Shown here: piece after piece, positions 8,159 through 16,712 of the stretch
Numbering within the stretch: the first letter of the stretch is position 1
How the letters are laid out: the number at the start of each line of letters is the position of its first letter
NCBI GenBank assembly: GCA_051877575.1
Contig: JBJEJA010000044.1
Location: 20,645 to 84,644 of the forward strand
Direction: 5' to 3'
DNA from: UBA2882 sp051877575
GTDB taxonomy: Bacteria; Bacillota; Clostridia; Lachnospirales; Lachnospiraceae
DNA length: 64,000 bases
Notes under the pieces: generated by a model
The model's database searches: none
Seen by the model: the letters and a program-made list of their open reading frames with translations, nothing else
What the model was told of the DNA's origin: nothing
Made by a program: the position numbers and the translations under genes

Positions 8159-9321
8159 CAATATGCTTTATCTACCTGAATAACGGCAAAATAGTTTTCG
8201 TTGAGTTTTTGGATTTCTTTTTGCAGGTAGGTAACTACCTCTGCGTCAGTCATTTTGTAATCAAAAGGCAGAAGAATATCAAAAATGATATTGGTATGTG
8301 TAGGGCCTGTGACAACACGAAAATCATGAAGCTTTAACGTCGGATCCAGATTTTGCAGGATTGTATCTATCTGATTGTGCAGAGCATCGGTCAGTGGATC
8401 GTTTAACAGTATCGGATCCATATGGATTACGGCTTCGCAATGGCATTCTTGGGACAATTCTTTTTCGACATTATCGATGAGGTCATGGATTTCCATGATA
8501 TTTCCGGTAGAATCCACTTCCGCATGGAGCGACACCATAATGCGGCCGGGACCGTAGTCATGAACGATCAGGTCATGGATGCCGAGTATCTCTTTGTGGG
8601 CATTGACGATGTTTTCGATCCGGTCGATATATTCCTTTTGGGGAGGCTGTCCCAACAGAGGCGAAATGGTATCCTTTGCGGCGTTAAAACCGGCATAAAG
8701 AATAAAGAGCCCCACGGCAATGCCGCAATATCCGTCTATATTGACGGAAGTAAATTTACAGATCAGTGTGGAAATCAGTACAACCAGAGTGGCAAGTGAG
8801 TCACTGAGAGAATCGGTAGCTGTTGCTTTCATAGCTGCAGATTCTATTTTTTTGCTGACAGAAGTATTATAGACTGCCATGTACAGTTTCACGCAGATAG
8901 AAACGATTAAGATGCCGATGACAATCGGATTAAAGCTGGTTACTTCCGGATGAATGATCTTTTCAACAGAAGATTTTACCAGTTCAAAACCCATCAAAAT
9001 GATGGCAACGGAAACAAGAAGTCCGGATATGTATTCGATTCTGCCGTGGCCGAAGGGGTGGTCCACATCCGGCTTTTGTCCGGCCATCTGAAAACCAATC
9101 AAAGTGATCAGGGAAGAACCTGCATCTGACAGATTATTCAGAGCATCGGCGGTAATTGCAATGGAATTACTAATCAGTCCTGCAAAAAATTTTCCGGCGA
9201 ACAGGCAGATATTCAAAAAAATGCCGACACCGCCGCAAAGGATGCCGTATGCCTTCCTGACCTGCGGGGATTTTGCATCGTCTTTGTTTTTTATAAACAG
9301 GCTGCTCAATAATGTAATCAT
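8155..9321 (-). CDS. Cation diffusion facilitator family metal transporter
   Basis: 388 residues. CDF proteins are membrane antiporters that export divalent cations (Zn, Mn, Fe, Co). ITADALNNLSDAGSS carries the first transmembrane metal site, and DHPFGHGRIEY is the classic loop signature. Six membrane segments fill about residues 25-215, followed by a cytoplasmic dimerisation domain. The C-terminal tail is about 90 residues longer than in short CDF proteins such as YiiP. The specific metal cannot be read. It converges on the DUF3784-like gene with a 4-base overlap and stands alone on this strand. Confidence 0.93.
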   Translation of the reverse strand: MITLLSSLFIKNKDDAKSPQVRKAYGILCGGVGIFLNICLFAGKFFAGLISNSIAITADALNNLSDAGSSLITLIGFQMAGQKPDVDHPFGHGRIEYISGLLVSVAIILMGFELVKSSVEKIIHPEVTSFNPIVIGILIVSICVKLYMAVYNTSVSKKIESAAMKATATDSLSDSLATLVVLISTLICKFTSVNIDGYCGIAVGLFILYAGFNAAKDTISPLLGQPPQKEYIDRIENIVNAHKEILGIHDLIVHDYGPGRIMVSLHAEVDSTGNIMEIHDLIDNVEKELSQECHCEAVIHMDPILLNDPLTDALHNQIDTILQNLDPTLKLHDFRVVTGPTHTNIIFDILLPFDYKMTDAEVVTYLQKEIQKLNENYFAVIQVDKAYC

Positions 9322-9403
9322 TTCAGAAAAACTCCTTTTTTGTCATGAAATTTTCATTCTTTACATATTACTGCTTTTTTGGCAGGTTTGACAACACTTT
9401 TTC

Positions 9404-9432
9404 TTGAAAAACATGATTAAACCATGTATAAT
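9404..9432 (+). promoter_or_regulatory. Promoter of gpmI
   Basis: TTGAAA (9404-9409), 17 bases, TATAAT (9427-9432) with a TG just before the -10. Predicted start near 9439, leader about 80 bases. Confidence 0.72.
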
Positions 9433-9518
9433 TTTTTTCGGACAAGAAGAAATGGCAGCACAGAAGGAAATAATCGGTTCGTGCACATTTTATAAAAGAA
9501 TAGAAAAGGAGAATAGAA

Positions 9519-11075
9519 ATGAGTAAAAAACCAACCGTATTAATGATACTTGACGGATATGGTCTCAACGAAAAGACTGAAGGCAATGCAGTCGCAGAGG
9601 CAAAGACACCCGTTATGGACAAGCTGATGGCAGAGTGTCCCTTTGTAAGAGGAAATGCATCAGGCATGGCAGTGGGGCTTCCTGACGGACAGATGGGTAA
9701 TTCCGAAGTCGGACATCTGAATATGGGAGCCGGACGCATTGTATATCAGGAATTAACAAGAATTACAAAGGAAATCCAGGACGGTACTTTCTTTACCAAT
9801 CCCGAATTGATGGATGCTGTTGAAAACTGCAAGAAAAACGATTCTGCATTTCATATGTTCGGATTGGTTTCCGACGGCGGTGTTCACAGTCATAATACGC
9901 ATTTATACGGATTGCTGGAACTGGCAAAGAGAAACGGTCTGAAAAAAGTCTATGTACACTGCTTCTTGGACGGCCGTGATACACCTCCTGCATCCGGTAA
10001 GGATTTTGTGGCTGATCTGGAAGCTGAGATGGCAAAGATCGGTGTCGGCGAAGTAGCTTCCGTCAGCGGACGTTATTATGCAATGGACAGGGATAACAAC
10101 TATGACCGTGTGCAGCTTGCATATGACGCATTGACAAAAGGTGAAGGCTTACAGGCAGACAGTGCAACGGGAGCCATTCAGGAATCCTATGACAGAGAGG
10201 AAACAGACGAATTTGTAAAACCTACCGTTGTGATGAAAAACGGAGCTCCGGTAGCAACAATTCAGGATGGAGACAGCGTGGTATTTTTCAACTTCCGTCC
10301 CGACAGGGCAAGAGAAATTACCAGATGTTTCTGCTGTGAAGATGATTTCTTTGCAAATATTAATTTTAAACGCGAGAAGAAACTGGATCTGACTTTTGTA
10401 TGCTTCTCCGACTATGATCCTACCATTCCCAACAAGGAAGTGGCATTCAAGAAGATTTCCATTACCAATACCTTTGGTGAATGGTTGGCAAATAACAACA
10501 TGACACAGGCAAGAATTGCCGAGACCGAGAAGTATGCACATGTTACATTCTTCTTTAACGGTGGTGTAGAGGAGCCCAATAAGGGAGAGGACAGAATCCT
10601 TGTTAACTCCCCTAAGGATGTGGCTACCTACGATCTGAAACCGGAAATGAGTGCTTATGAAGTATGCGATAAGCTGTGCGGAGCCATTACTTCCGGCAAA
10701 TATGATGTGATCATTATTAACTTCGCCAATCCGGATATGGTTGGTCATACCGGTGTGGAAAGTGCGGCAATCAAGGCCGTAGAAGCTGTTGATGAGTGTG
10801 TGGGTAAAGCAGTAGAGGCATTAAAGAGCGTGGACGGACAAATGTTTATCTGTGCCGATCATGGTAATGCAGAACAGCTTGTGGATTATGAGACAGGTGC
10901 TCCGTTTACGGCGCATACCACCAATCAGGTGCCTTTCATTCTTGTAAATGCGGATCCTTCCTATGGATTAAAAGAGAATGGATGTCTGGCTGATATCGTT
11001 CCGACCCTGATTGAATTGATGGGTATGGAAAAACCTGCCGAGATGACGGGAAGCTCTTTACTGATTAAAAAATAA
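9519..11075 (+). CDS. gpmI: 2,3-bisphosphoglycerate-independent phosphoglycerate mutase
   Basis: 518 residues. Converts 3-phosphoglycerate to 2-phosphoglycerate using two Mn ions and a phosphoserine intermediate. LMILDGYGL holds the first metal ligand (Asp12), and Ser62 in MGNSEVGHLNMGAGR is the catalytic serine. FNFRPDRAREI and CADHGNAEQ contribute the remaining active-site residues. It starts after a GAAAAGGAG site, has its own promoter and ends in a strong hairpin, so it is monocistronic and separate from the gap/pgk/tpiA cluster although it belongs to the same pathway. Confidence 0.98.
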   Translation: MSKKPTVLMILDGYGLNEKTEGNAVAEAKTPVMDKLMAECPFVRGNASGMAVGLPDGQMGNSEVGHLNMGAGRIVYQELTRITKEIQDGTFFTNPELMDAVENCKKNDSAFHMFGLVSDGGVHSHNTHLYGLLELAKRNGLKKVYVHCFLDGRDTPPASGKDFVADLEAEMAKIGVGEVASVSGRYYAMDRDNNYDRVQLAYDALTKGEGLQADSATGAIQESYDREETDEFVKPTVVMKNGAPVATIQDGDSVVFFNFRPDRAREITRCFCCEDDFFANINFKREKKLDLTFVCFSDYDPTIPNKEVAFKKISITNTFGEWLANNNMTQARIAETEKYAHVTFFFNGGVEEPNKGEDRILVNSPKDVATYDLKPEMSAYEVCDKLCGAITSGKYDVIIINFANPDMVGHTGVESAAIKAVEAVDECVGKAVEALKSVDGQMFICADHGNAEQLVDYETGAPFTAHTTNQVPFILVNADPSYGLKENGCLADIVPTLIELMGMEKPAEMTGSSLLIKK

Positions 11076-11106
11076 TTGGAATCAAGCCTGCATGGCAAAA
11101 TAATTA

Positions 11107-11160
11107 GGCTGTTACAGTCGGTAACCTGTAAAATTACCGGTTGTAGCAGTCTTATTTTTA
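11107..11160 (+). terminator. Terminator after gpmI
   Basis: Arms 11107-11124 and 11134-11151 pair over 18 positions including several G-U pairs, 9-base loop, then TTATTTTTA. Its outer arm (GGCTGTTACAG) resembles the hairpin after tpiA (GGTTGTTGCAG). Confidence 0.85.
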
Positions 11161-11222
11161 TACTTCTGACTATTTTTTTATATGGTGGGAAATACTAGAA
11201 AAAAAATTAGGGGGAATTTGCC

Positions 11223-12062
11223 TTGAAGAAGTATTTCGCCATAACGGTTTTTTCTGTTGTATACGCCTGTGCCATATCATTTTTCCTGGATCCCAACCAC
11301 CTTGCACCGGGAGGCGTGACGGGAATTGCCATACTGTTAGATGCATTGGTGGGCATCGGCACGGGAACATGGGTATTTTTGATCAATATTCCCATTTTAA
11401 TCATAGGTTGGTGGAAATTCGGAGGAAAATTTATGATTTCTACCGTCTATTCCATAGGTGTCGTGTCTGTAACCACCAATCTGCTGGAAGGAATGCCGGC
11501 ACTGACTACAGACCCATTGGCAGCGGCTTTGGCAGGGGCATTTTTGACGGCAATATCCATTGGCTCCATTATGAGACTGAATGCCACCACCGGCGGAATG
11601 GATATCATTGTGAAGCTGCTGCGGCAGAAATATCCGTATCTGAGGACCGGCAGAATATATCTGATGATGGACAGTGTGGTCGTACTGTTGGCAATCCTTG
11701 TGTTTGGGAATATTGAGTCAGGGATTTATGCGGGAATAACGGTGCTGATCACTTCCCATATCATGGATCTGGTGCTATATGGGACTGATGAAGCCAGTCT
11801 GTTTTTTGTGGTGACGGATCATTCAGGAGAGGTAGCGGACAGATTGATGCATGAATTAAAAGTAGGGGTCACTTATTTGAAAGGAAAGGGAGCATTCAAA
11901 GACAGAGAGAAAGACATTATCCTCTGCGTTACAAGGAAGATTCAGGCTCCGCAGCTGGAAAATATCGTAAGAGAGGTGGACCGGGATGCTTTTCTGATCG
12001 TGACCGGTGCCAGTGAAATATACGGAGAAGGTTACAAGTCCTATGATGCGGAAATTATATAA
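11223..12062 (+). CDS. YitT family membrane protein (DUF161 plus DUF2179)
   Basis: 279 residues. Five or so membrane segments in residues 5-190, with DPNHLAPGGVTGIA and NATTGGMDIIVKLL, signatures of the YitT/DUF161 family. A soluble C-terminal domain of about 60 residues (from TDHSGEVADR) matches DUF2179. The function of the family is not established. It starts with a TTG at 11223 after a GGGGGA ribosome site. Flanked by the gpmI terminator and a terminator at 12061, so it is a one-gene unit. I could not identify a convincing promoter. Confidence 0.85.
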   Translation: MKKYFAITVFSVVYACAISFFLDPNHLAPGGVTGIAILLDALVGIGTGTWVFLINIPILIIGWWKFGGKFMISTVYSIGVVSVTTNLLEGMPALTTDPLAAALAGAFLTAISIGSIMRLNATTGGMDIIVKLLRQKYPYLRTGRIYLMMDSVVVLLAILVFGNIESGIYAGITVLITSHIMDLVLYGTDEASLFFVVTDHSGEVADRLMHELKVGVTYLKGKGAFKDREKDIILCVTRKIQAPQLENIVREVDRDAFLIVTGASEIYGEGYKSYDAEII

Positions 12063-12108
12063 AAAAGATGCGGTGTAAAGAAAAAATACTTGACACCGTA
12101 TCTTTTTT
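12061..12108 (+). terminator. Terminator after the YitT gene
   Basis: Arms 12061-12076 and 12093-12108 form a 16-bp stem with one G-U pair; the right arm ends in six Ts and the left arm begins with six As. The loop and right arm also contain the -35 of the ylxM promoter. Confidence 0.82.
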
Positions 12109-12118
12109 CATGTATGAT
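12090..12118 (+). promoter_or_regulatory. Promoter of the ylxM-ffh operon
   Basis: Consensus TTGACA (12090-12095), 17 bases, TATGAT (12113-12118), with TG upstream of the -10. The -35 straddles the loop and right arm of the preceding terminator. Confidence 0.78.
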
Positions 12119-12148
12119 GCAAAAGGTGTATATCAGACAGGTGACAAA

Positions 12149-12493
12149 ATGGAAAAGATAGTAGAACAGAATCTGTTATTTGATTTCTATGGAGAATTGC
12201 TGACCGAACATCAGCAGAATGTATATCAGGATGCGGTCTTCAATGACATGTCCTTAAGTGAAGTTGCCGATAATTACGGGATTTCCAGACAGGGTGTGCA
12301 TGATCTGCTGAAGCGTTGCGATAAGACCATGCAGGAGTATGAGGATAAACTGCATTTGATCTCCAGGTTTGCCACTGTCAAGGAAAAACTTTCAAAGATA
12401 CAGGAAATTACCGATACTTTGGAAGACGGACAACTGCAGGAAGGCAAAAGACAGATCAGACATCTGGCGGCAGAAATTTTAGAGGAGTTATAA
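12149..12493 (+). CDS. ylxM: YlxM family helix-turn-helix protein (UPF0122)
   Basis: 114 residues. The N-terminal QNLLFDFYGELLTEHQQ and the helix-turn-helix SLSEVADNYGISRQGVHDLL are characteristic of YlxM, a small protein encoded next to ffh in many Gram-positives and reported to stimulate SRP function in streptococci. The ATG at 12149 matches the family start; the longer frame to 12068 would run through the terminator and promoter. It ends 3 bases before ffh, whose ribosome site (GAGGAG) lies within its last codons, so the two are translationally linked. Confidence 0.92.
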   Translation: MEKIVEQNLLFDFYGELLTEHQQNVYQDAVFNDMSLSEVADNYGISRQGVHDLLKRCDKTMQEYEDKLHLISRFATVKEKLSKIQEITDTLEDGQLQEGKRQIRHLAAEILEEL

Positions 12494-12496
12494 TAC

Positions 12497-13864
12497 ATGG
12501 CATTTGAGAGCTTAACCGAAAAACTGCAAAATGTATTTAAAAACTTAAGAAGTAAAGGCCGTCTGACGGAAGAAGATGTCAAGGCTGCCTGCAAGGAAGT
12601 TAAAATGGCTCTTTTGGAAGCCGATGTTAACTTCAAAGTTGTTAAGCAGTTTATAAAAACCGTCGAGGAACGGGCAGTAGGCGCGGATGTTATGAACGGC
12701 CTGAATCCCGGTCAGATGGTTATCAAGATTGTAAATGAAGAATTGATTTCCCTGATGGGTTCTGAAGGTGCTGAAATCCAATTCCAGCCGGGAAAATCCA
12801 TTACCGTGATCATGATGTGCGGTCTTCAGGGTGCAGGTAAGACAACAACAACCGCAAAGCTGGCAGGTAAGCTGAAGCTAAAAGGAAAGAAGTCGCTGTT
12901 GGTTGCCTGTGATGTTTACAGACCGGCGGCAATCAAGCAGTTGGAAGTCAACGGCGAAAAACAGGGCATTGATGTATTTTCCATGGGAGAAAATCATAAG
13001 CCGGTGGATATTGCCAAGGCTGCCCTGGAGCATGCGGCAAAGAACGGTCACAATGTGGTAATCCTGGATACGGCAGGACGGCTTCATATTGATGAAGATA
13101 TGATGGCAGAGCTGCAGGAGATCAAGGAACAGGTTTCGGTTCATCAGACCATTTTGGTTGTGGATGTCATGACCGGTCAGGATGCCGTAAACGTAGCAAA
13201 GGAATTTGACGAAAAAGTCGGAATAGACGGAGTCATTCTTACAAAAGTGGACGGTGACTCCAGAGGCGGTGCGGCTTTATCCGTTAAGGCTGTAACCGGA
13301 AAGCCCATTTTATATGCAGGTATGGGCGAGAAACTGTCTGATCTGGAACAGTTTTATCCGGATCGTATGGCAAACCGTATTCTCGGTATGGGTGATGTGT
13401 TGAGCCTGATTGAAAAAGCGCAGGAAAGCATTGATATCGACGAGGATAAGGAAAAGGAAATGGCAGCCCGGGTAAAAAAGGGCAAGATGGACTTTAACGA
13501 TTATCTGGAAAGCATGAAACAGATGCGGAATATGGGAGGCATGGGTTCAATCCTTTCCATGATGGGTATGAACAGTGCACAGTTAGAGGGAGCTGTTGAT
13601 GAACAAGAGCTGGCGAGAACGGAAGCAATTGTGTTGTCCATGACACCGGCAGAACGCAGTAATCCCAAACTGTTGAACCCCAGCAGAAAACATCGTATTG
13701 CGAAAGGCGCAGGAGTGGATATTTCCGTAGTCAACCGTTTTATCAAGCAGTTTGAACAGACTCAGAAGATGATGAAGCAGATGCCGGGTATGATGGGTGG
13801 CAAAAAAGGTTTTGGCGGCATGGGAATGTTCGGTAAAAAAGGTGGAATGAGATTTCCTTTTTAG
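12497..13864 (+). CDS. ffh: Signal recognition particle protein Ffh
   Basis: 455 residues. The GTPase of the signal recognition particle; binds the SRP RNA and signal peptides and docks at FtsY. N domain at about residues 1-95, then the G domain with GLQGAGKTTTTAKLAG (P-loop), DVYRPAA, DTAGR and TKVDGDSRGG. The methionine-rich M domain occupies about 300-455 and ends in a GMMGGKKG-type tail. Second gene of the ylxM-ffh-rpsP-khpA run. Confidence 0.98.
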   Translation: MAFESLTEKLQNVFKNLRSKGRLTEEDVKAACKEVKMALLEADVNFKVVKQFIKTVEERAVGADVMNGLNPGQMVIKIVNEELISLMGSEGAEIQFQPGKSITVIMMCGLQGAGKTTTTAKLAGKLKLKGKKSLLVACDVYRPAAIKQLEVNGEKQGIDVFSMGENHKPVDIAKAALEHAAKNGHNVVILDTAGRLHIDEDMMAELQEIKEQVSVHQTILVVDVMTGQDAVNVAKEFDEKVGIDGVILTKVDGDSRGGAALSVKAVTGKPILYAGMGEKLSDLEQFYPDRMANRILGMGDVLSLIEKAQESIDIDEDKEKEMAARVKKGKMDFNDYLESMKQMRNMGGMGSILSMMGMNSAQLEGAVDEQELARTEAIVLSMTPAERSNPKLLNPSRKHRIAKGAGVDISVVNRFIKQFEQTQKMMKQMPGMMGGKKGFGGMGMFGKKGGMRFPF

Positions 13865-13913
13865 GGAATCTGTTCATATAAACAGGAGTTAAAATATTTC
13901 GGAGGTGAAAAAA

Positions 13914-14159
13914 ATGGCAGTAAAAATCAGATTAAGAAGAATGGGTCAGAAGAAAAATGCAATCTACAGAATCGTAGTTGCAGATTCCAGATCTCCCAGA
14001 GATGGTAGATTTATCGAAGAAATCGGAACATATGATCCTAACACAGAACCTTATACCTGTACAGTTAACGAAGAGTTAGCAAAGAAATGGTTAGCATCAG
14101 GTGCACAGCCTACAGAGGTTGTTGGCAGACTTTTCAAGAATGCCGGAATCGAAAAATAA
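13914..14159 (+). CDS. rpsP: 30S ribosomal protein S16
   Basis: 81 residues, standard length. The start MAVKIRLRRMGQKKNAIYRI and the internal SRSPRDGRFIEEIGTYDP are diagnostic of S16. The ATG at 13914 follows a GGAGGTG site at optimal distance; an in-frame GTG at 13905 falls inside that site. Lies 49 bases after ffh and 60 before khpA in the conserved Firmicute order. Confidence 0.98.
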   Translation: MAVKIRLRRMGQKKNAIYRIVVADSRSPRDGRFIEEIGTYDPNTEPYTCTVNEELAKKWLASGAQPTEVVGRLFKNAGIEK

Positions 14160-14219
14160 TAAATGCCATGCATTTATGCCGGAGCGGAAAACCTGTCATA
14201 ACACTTTTGGAGGTGGATT

Positions 14220-14447
14220 ATGAAAGAATTAGTTGAAGTTATTGCAAAAGCTCTTGTTGATAATCCCGAAGAAGTGGTTGTAACAGAAAAAGACGAGGGA
14301 AAACATGTGACTGTTGAGCTGCATGTTGCTCCGTCGGATATGGGAAAGGTAATCGGCAAGCAGGGACGCATTGCAAAAGCAATCCGTGCTGTTGTCAAAG
14401 CAGCTTCCTTAGGAGAAAATAAGAGAGTAGATGTGGAAATCATCTGA
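14220..14447 (+). CDS. khpA: KH-domain RNA-binding protein KhpA (YlqC)
   Basis: 75 residues forming one KH domain: the GxxG loop is in VIGKQGRIAKAIR. In streptococci and relatives KhpA pairs with KhpB (Jag) to bind RNAs and influence cell division. It starts after TTTGGAGGTGG. It lies in the usual rpsP-ylqC-rimM order but is separated from rimM by a terminator and a new promoter. Confidence 0.95.
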   Translation: MKELVEVIAKALVDNPEEVVVTEKDEGKHVTVELHVAPSDMGKVIGKQGRIAKAIRAVVKAASLGENKRVDVEII

Positions 14448-14459
14448 GAATTTAAGCGG

Positions 14460-14483
14460 AGCCACCCGAAAGGGTGGCTTTTT
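14460..14483 (+). terminator. Terminator after khpA
   Basis: GCCACCC (14461-14467), a GAAA tetraloop, GGGTGGC (14472-14478), then TTTTT. The flanking A-T pair extends the stem. Confidence 0.9.
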
Positions 14484-14492
14484 ACATTTTTA

Positions 14493-14521
14493 TTGATAAA
14501 ATCATGTGACTTAAATATAAT
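14493..14521 (+). promoter_or_regulatory. Promoter of the rimM-trmD operon
   Basis: TTGATA (14493-14498), 17 bases, TATAAT (14516-14521), ten bases after the khpA terminator. It leaves a leader of about 140 bases. In that leader I see only two weak inverted repeats (TTCCAA/TTGGAA and AATGACA/TGTCATT). Confidence 0.72.
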
Positions 14522-14669
14522 AAAGATACGGTGGATTCCAATACGTATAAATAAAAAGTTTTGGAAAAATAAACTTGATTGGGAAAAACAAAATGACAGG
14601 AACGGAAGAAAAATAGAGTTGTCATTATGGTGGATAAAGGACAATAAACGAAAGGGATCGGGAAGCGAC

Positions 14670-15182
14670 ATGGAAGACTTATTGCAGGTGGGGATTTTAT
14701 CATCAACCCATGGTGTCCGCGGAGAAATGAAGGTATTTCCCACAACGGATGATGTGAAGCGTTTTAAAAAGAATAAAGAATATATTTTGGAGACACCCAA
14801 AGGAAATCTGGATGTGAAAGTGGAAAGCGTAAAGTTTTTCAAGCAGTTTGTCATCTTAAAATTTGAGGGATTTGACACTTTGGATGAGATTATGCCTTAC
14901 AAGGGATGCAGGCTGCTGGTCAACCGGGAGCATGCGGTTAAATGTGAAAAGGACGAGTATTTTATCGCGGATCTGATTGGGCTCAGGGTTGTGAATGAAG
15001 AAGAAAAAGAAATCGGAACCCTGACGGATGTGATGCAGACCGGTGCCAATGATGTGTATGTGGTAGAAACGGCGGGAGGAAAAGAATATCTGTTTCCGGC
15101 TATTAAGGAATGCATTTTACAGGTGGATATGGAACGGGAAATAGTGAAGGTTCATGTCATGCCGGGGCTGATGGAGGAGTAA
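14670..15182 (+). CDS. rimM: Ribosome maturation factor RimM
   Basis: 170 residues. Assists maturation of the head of the 30S subunit and binds S19. The N-terminal LLQVGILSSTHGVRGEMKV and the PRC-barrel C-terminal half (GANDVYVV, then EYLFPAIKECI) are classic RimM. The ATG at 14670 is set by family length and a GGGAAG site; the open frame upstream is leader. It ends 2 bases before trmD. Confidence 0.96.
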   Translation: MEDLLQVGILSSTHGVRGEMKVFPTTDDVKRFKKNKEYILETPKGNLDVKVESVKFFKQFVILKFEGFDTLDEIMPYKGCRLLVNREHAVKCEKDEYFIADLIGLRVVNEEEKEIGTLTDVMQTGANDVYVVETAGGKEYLFPAIKECILQVDMEREIVKVHVMPGLMEE

Positions 15183-15184
15183 CG

Positions 15185-15925
15185 ATGTATTTTCATGTTT
15201 TGACATTGTTCCCGGAAATGATCATGGATGGTCTTAATACCAGTATCCTTGGGAGAGCCATGGAGAAAGGCTGTATTCAGGCGGAAGCGGTCAATATCCG
15301 GGATTATACTTTGGATAAGCATCAGAAGGTGGATGATTATACCTACGGCGGCGGAGCCGGGATGCTGATGCAGGCGCAGCCTGTTTACGACTGTACACAG
15401 GCAGTTATAGAAAAAATACAGCAAAACAGAATGAGGATTCAGCAGGAAGAAGGGCAAAGGGTCAGAGTCATTTATGTAACACCGCAGGGACGTGTGTTCA
15501 ATCAGCAGATGGCAGAGGAATTTGCAAAGGAAGAAGACCTAATTTTTTTATGCGGTCATTATGAGGGAATTGATGAGCGTGCGCTGGAGGAAGTGGTAAC
15601 AGATTATGTTTCCATCGGGGATTATGTGTTGACCGGCGGAGAACTGCCTGCCATGGTTATGATTGATGCCATTGCAAGGCTTGTACCGGGAGTGCTCAAT
15701 AATGATGAGTCTGCTATGACGGAATCTTTCGGAAACGGCCTGTTGGAATATCCTCAATATTCCAGACCGCAGATTTGGCGGGATAAGGAAGTGCCGCCTG
15801 TGCTTTTGAGCGGCAATCACAAACTGATTGAGGAGTGGAGACTGGAGCAGTCCGTTGAAAGGACAAAAGAGCGCAGACCGGATCTGTATGAAAAATGGAG
15901 GGCAGAACATGATAGTTGCCAATGA
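15185..15925 (+). CDS. trmD: tRNA (guanine-37-N1)-methyltransferase
   Basis: 246 residues. A SPOUT-class methyltransferase that modifies G37 next to the anticodon and prevents frameshifting. HVLTLFPEMI, the GGGAGMLMQAQPVYD loop, LCGHYEGIDER and the knot segment YVLTGGELPAMV are all present. The GGAGG ribosome site lies in the last codons of rimM. Its final codons overlap the following ABC ATPase start by 17 bases. In many Firmicutes rplS follows directly; here about 3.8 kb of other genes intervene. Confidence 0.98.
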   Translation: MYFHVLTLFPEMIMDGLNTSILGRAMEKGCIQAEAVNIRDYTLDKHQKVDDYTYGGGAGMLMQAQPVYDCTQAVIEKIQQNRMRIQQEEGQRVRVIYVTPQGRVFNQQMAEEFAKEEDLIFLCGHYEGIDERALEEVVTDYVSIGDYVLTGGELPAMVMIDAIARLVPGVLNNDESAMTESFGNGLLEYPQYSRPQIWRDKEVPPVLLSGNHKLIEEWRLEQSVERTKERRPDLYEKWRAEHDSCQ

Positions 15926-16712
15926 TTTGTGCAAACAGTTCGAAAGGACGATTTTGGAAGAGAAACAGGGGAAAAAAGGAAAAGCTGCAAAAAAGAAAAA
16001 AAGCAGCAAAGAGACCTTTTATGCCGTTGATCATATTTCTTTTCAGGTGGAACCGGGAGAGATACTCGGGATTTTGGGACCTAACGGAGCGGGAAAAACA
16101 ACCCTCCTGCGTATGCTGGGTTCCCTGATGCAGCCCACAAGCGGCAGCGTTGCGATCATTGATAAAGAAGGAAACAGCATATCGGATCCGGTGCATCTAA
16201 AGAAATCCATCGGTTATCTGTCGGGAAATACCAAGCTGTATCACCGAATCAGTACCAGAGAGATGTTGCATATGTTGGCAGAAATCTATGAGATTGATAG
16301 AGAAGAAGCGGATCAAAGGATTGCGAAGATTGAAAATGTGCTGGATATGAGCAGTTTTATGGATAATCGGATTGAAAAGCTGTCGACGGGGCAGACCCAG
16401 AGGGCTTCCATCGCAAGGTGTCTCATCCATGATCCGGATATTTACATATTTGATGAGCCTACGCTGGGACTGGATATTATCAGCGCCGATGCCATTGTAA
16501 ATTTTATGAAGTCCCAGAAGGAGCTTGGAAAAACGGTGTTATATTCCACGCACTATCTGGAGGAGGCGCAGTTTTTGTGTGACCGGATTTTGATGATCTA
16601 TCAAGGACGTATTGTCAAAGAAGGCAGTCCGAAGCAGATCATGGAGGAATGCCGGGCCGATAATCTGAGAGACGCCTTCCATCACGTCATGGAGGAGGTT
16701 ACAGAGCAATGA
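15909..16712 (+). CDS. NatA-like ABC transporter ATP-binding protein with a lysine-rich insert
   Basis: 267 residues. GPNGAGKTTLLRML is the Walker A motif, LSTGQTQRASIARCL the ABC signature (usual SGGQ changed to STGQ), IFDEPTLGLD Walker B and STHYLEEA the switch histidine, as in Na-export NatA and related type-2 exporters. Between the first strand (residues 1-13) and the next strand lies a highly basic insertion at about residues 15-35, including KKGKAAKKKK, absent in typical NatA. The start at 15909 overlaps trmD. The permease partner follows with a 4-base overlap. Confidence 0.88.
   Translation: MIVANDLCKQFERTILEEKQGKKGKAAKKKKSSKETFYAVDHISFQVEPGEILGILGPNGAGKTTLLRMLGSLMQPTSGSVAIIDKEGNSISDPVHLKKSIGYLSGNTKLYHRISTREMLHMLAEIYEIDREEADQRIAKIENVLDMSSFMDNRIEKLSTGQTQRASIARCLIHDPDIYIFDEPTLGLDIISADAIVNFMKSQKELGKTVLYSTHYLEEAQFLCDRILMIYQGRIVKEGSPKQIMEECRADNLRDAFHHVMEEVTEQ

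Noticed and set aside
9388..9432. TTGACA at 9388 paired with TATAAT at 9427
   Set aside because: Spacer is 33 bases, too long; TTGAAA at 9404 gives the proper 17.
10149..10748. 199-residue minus-strand open frame within gpmI
   Set aside because: Shadow of the conserved gpmI frame; composition is that of an antisense translation and no start signal is present.
12068..12148. N-terminal extension of YlxM
   Set aside because: It would be translated through the terminator stem and promoter; the family begins at the ATG at 12149.
14493..14669. N-terminal extension of RimM by 59 residues
   Set aside because: The extended frame would start in the -35 box of the promoter and lacks a ribosome site; RimM family length fits the ATG at 14670.
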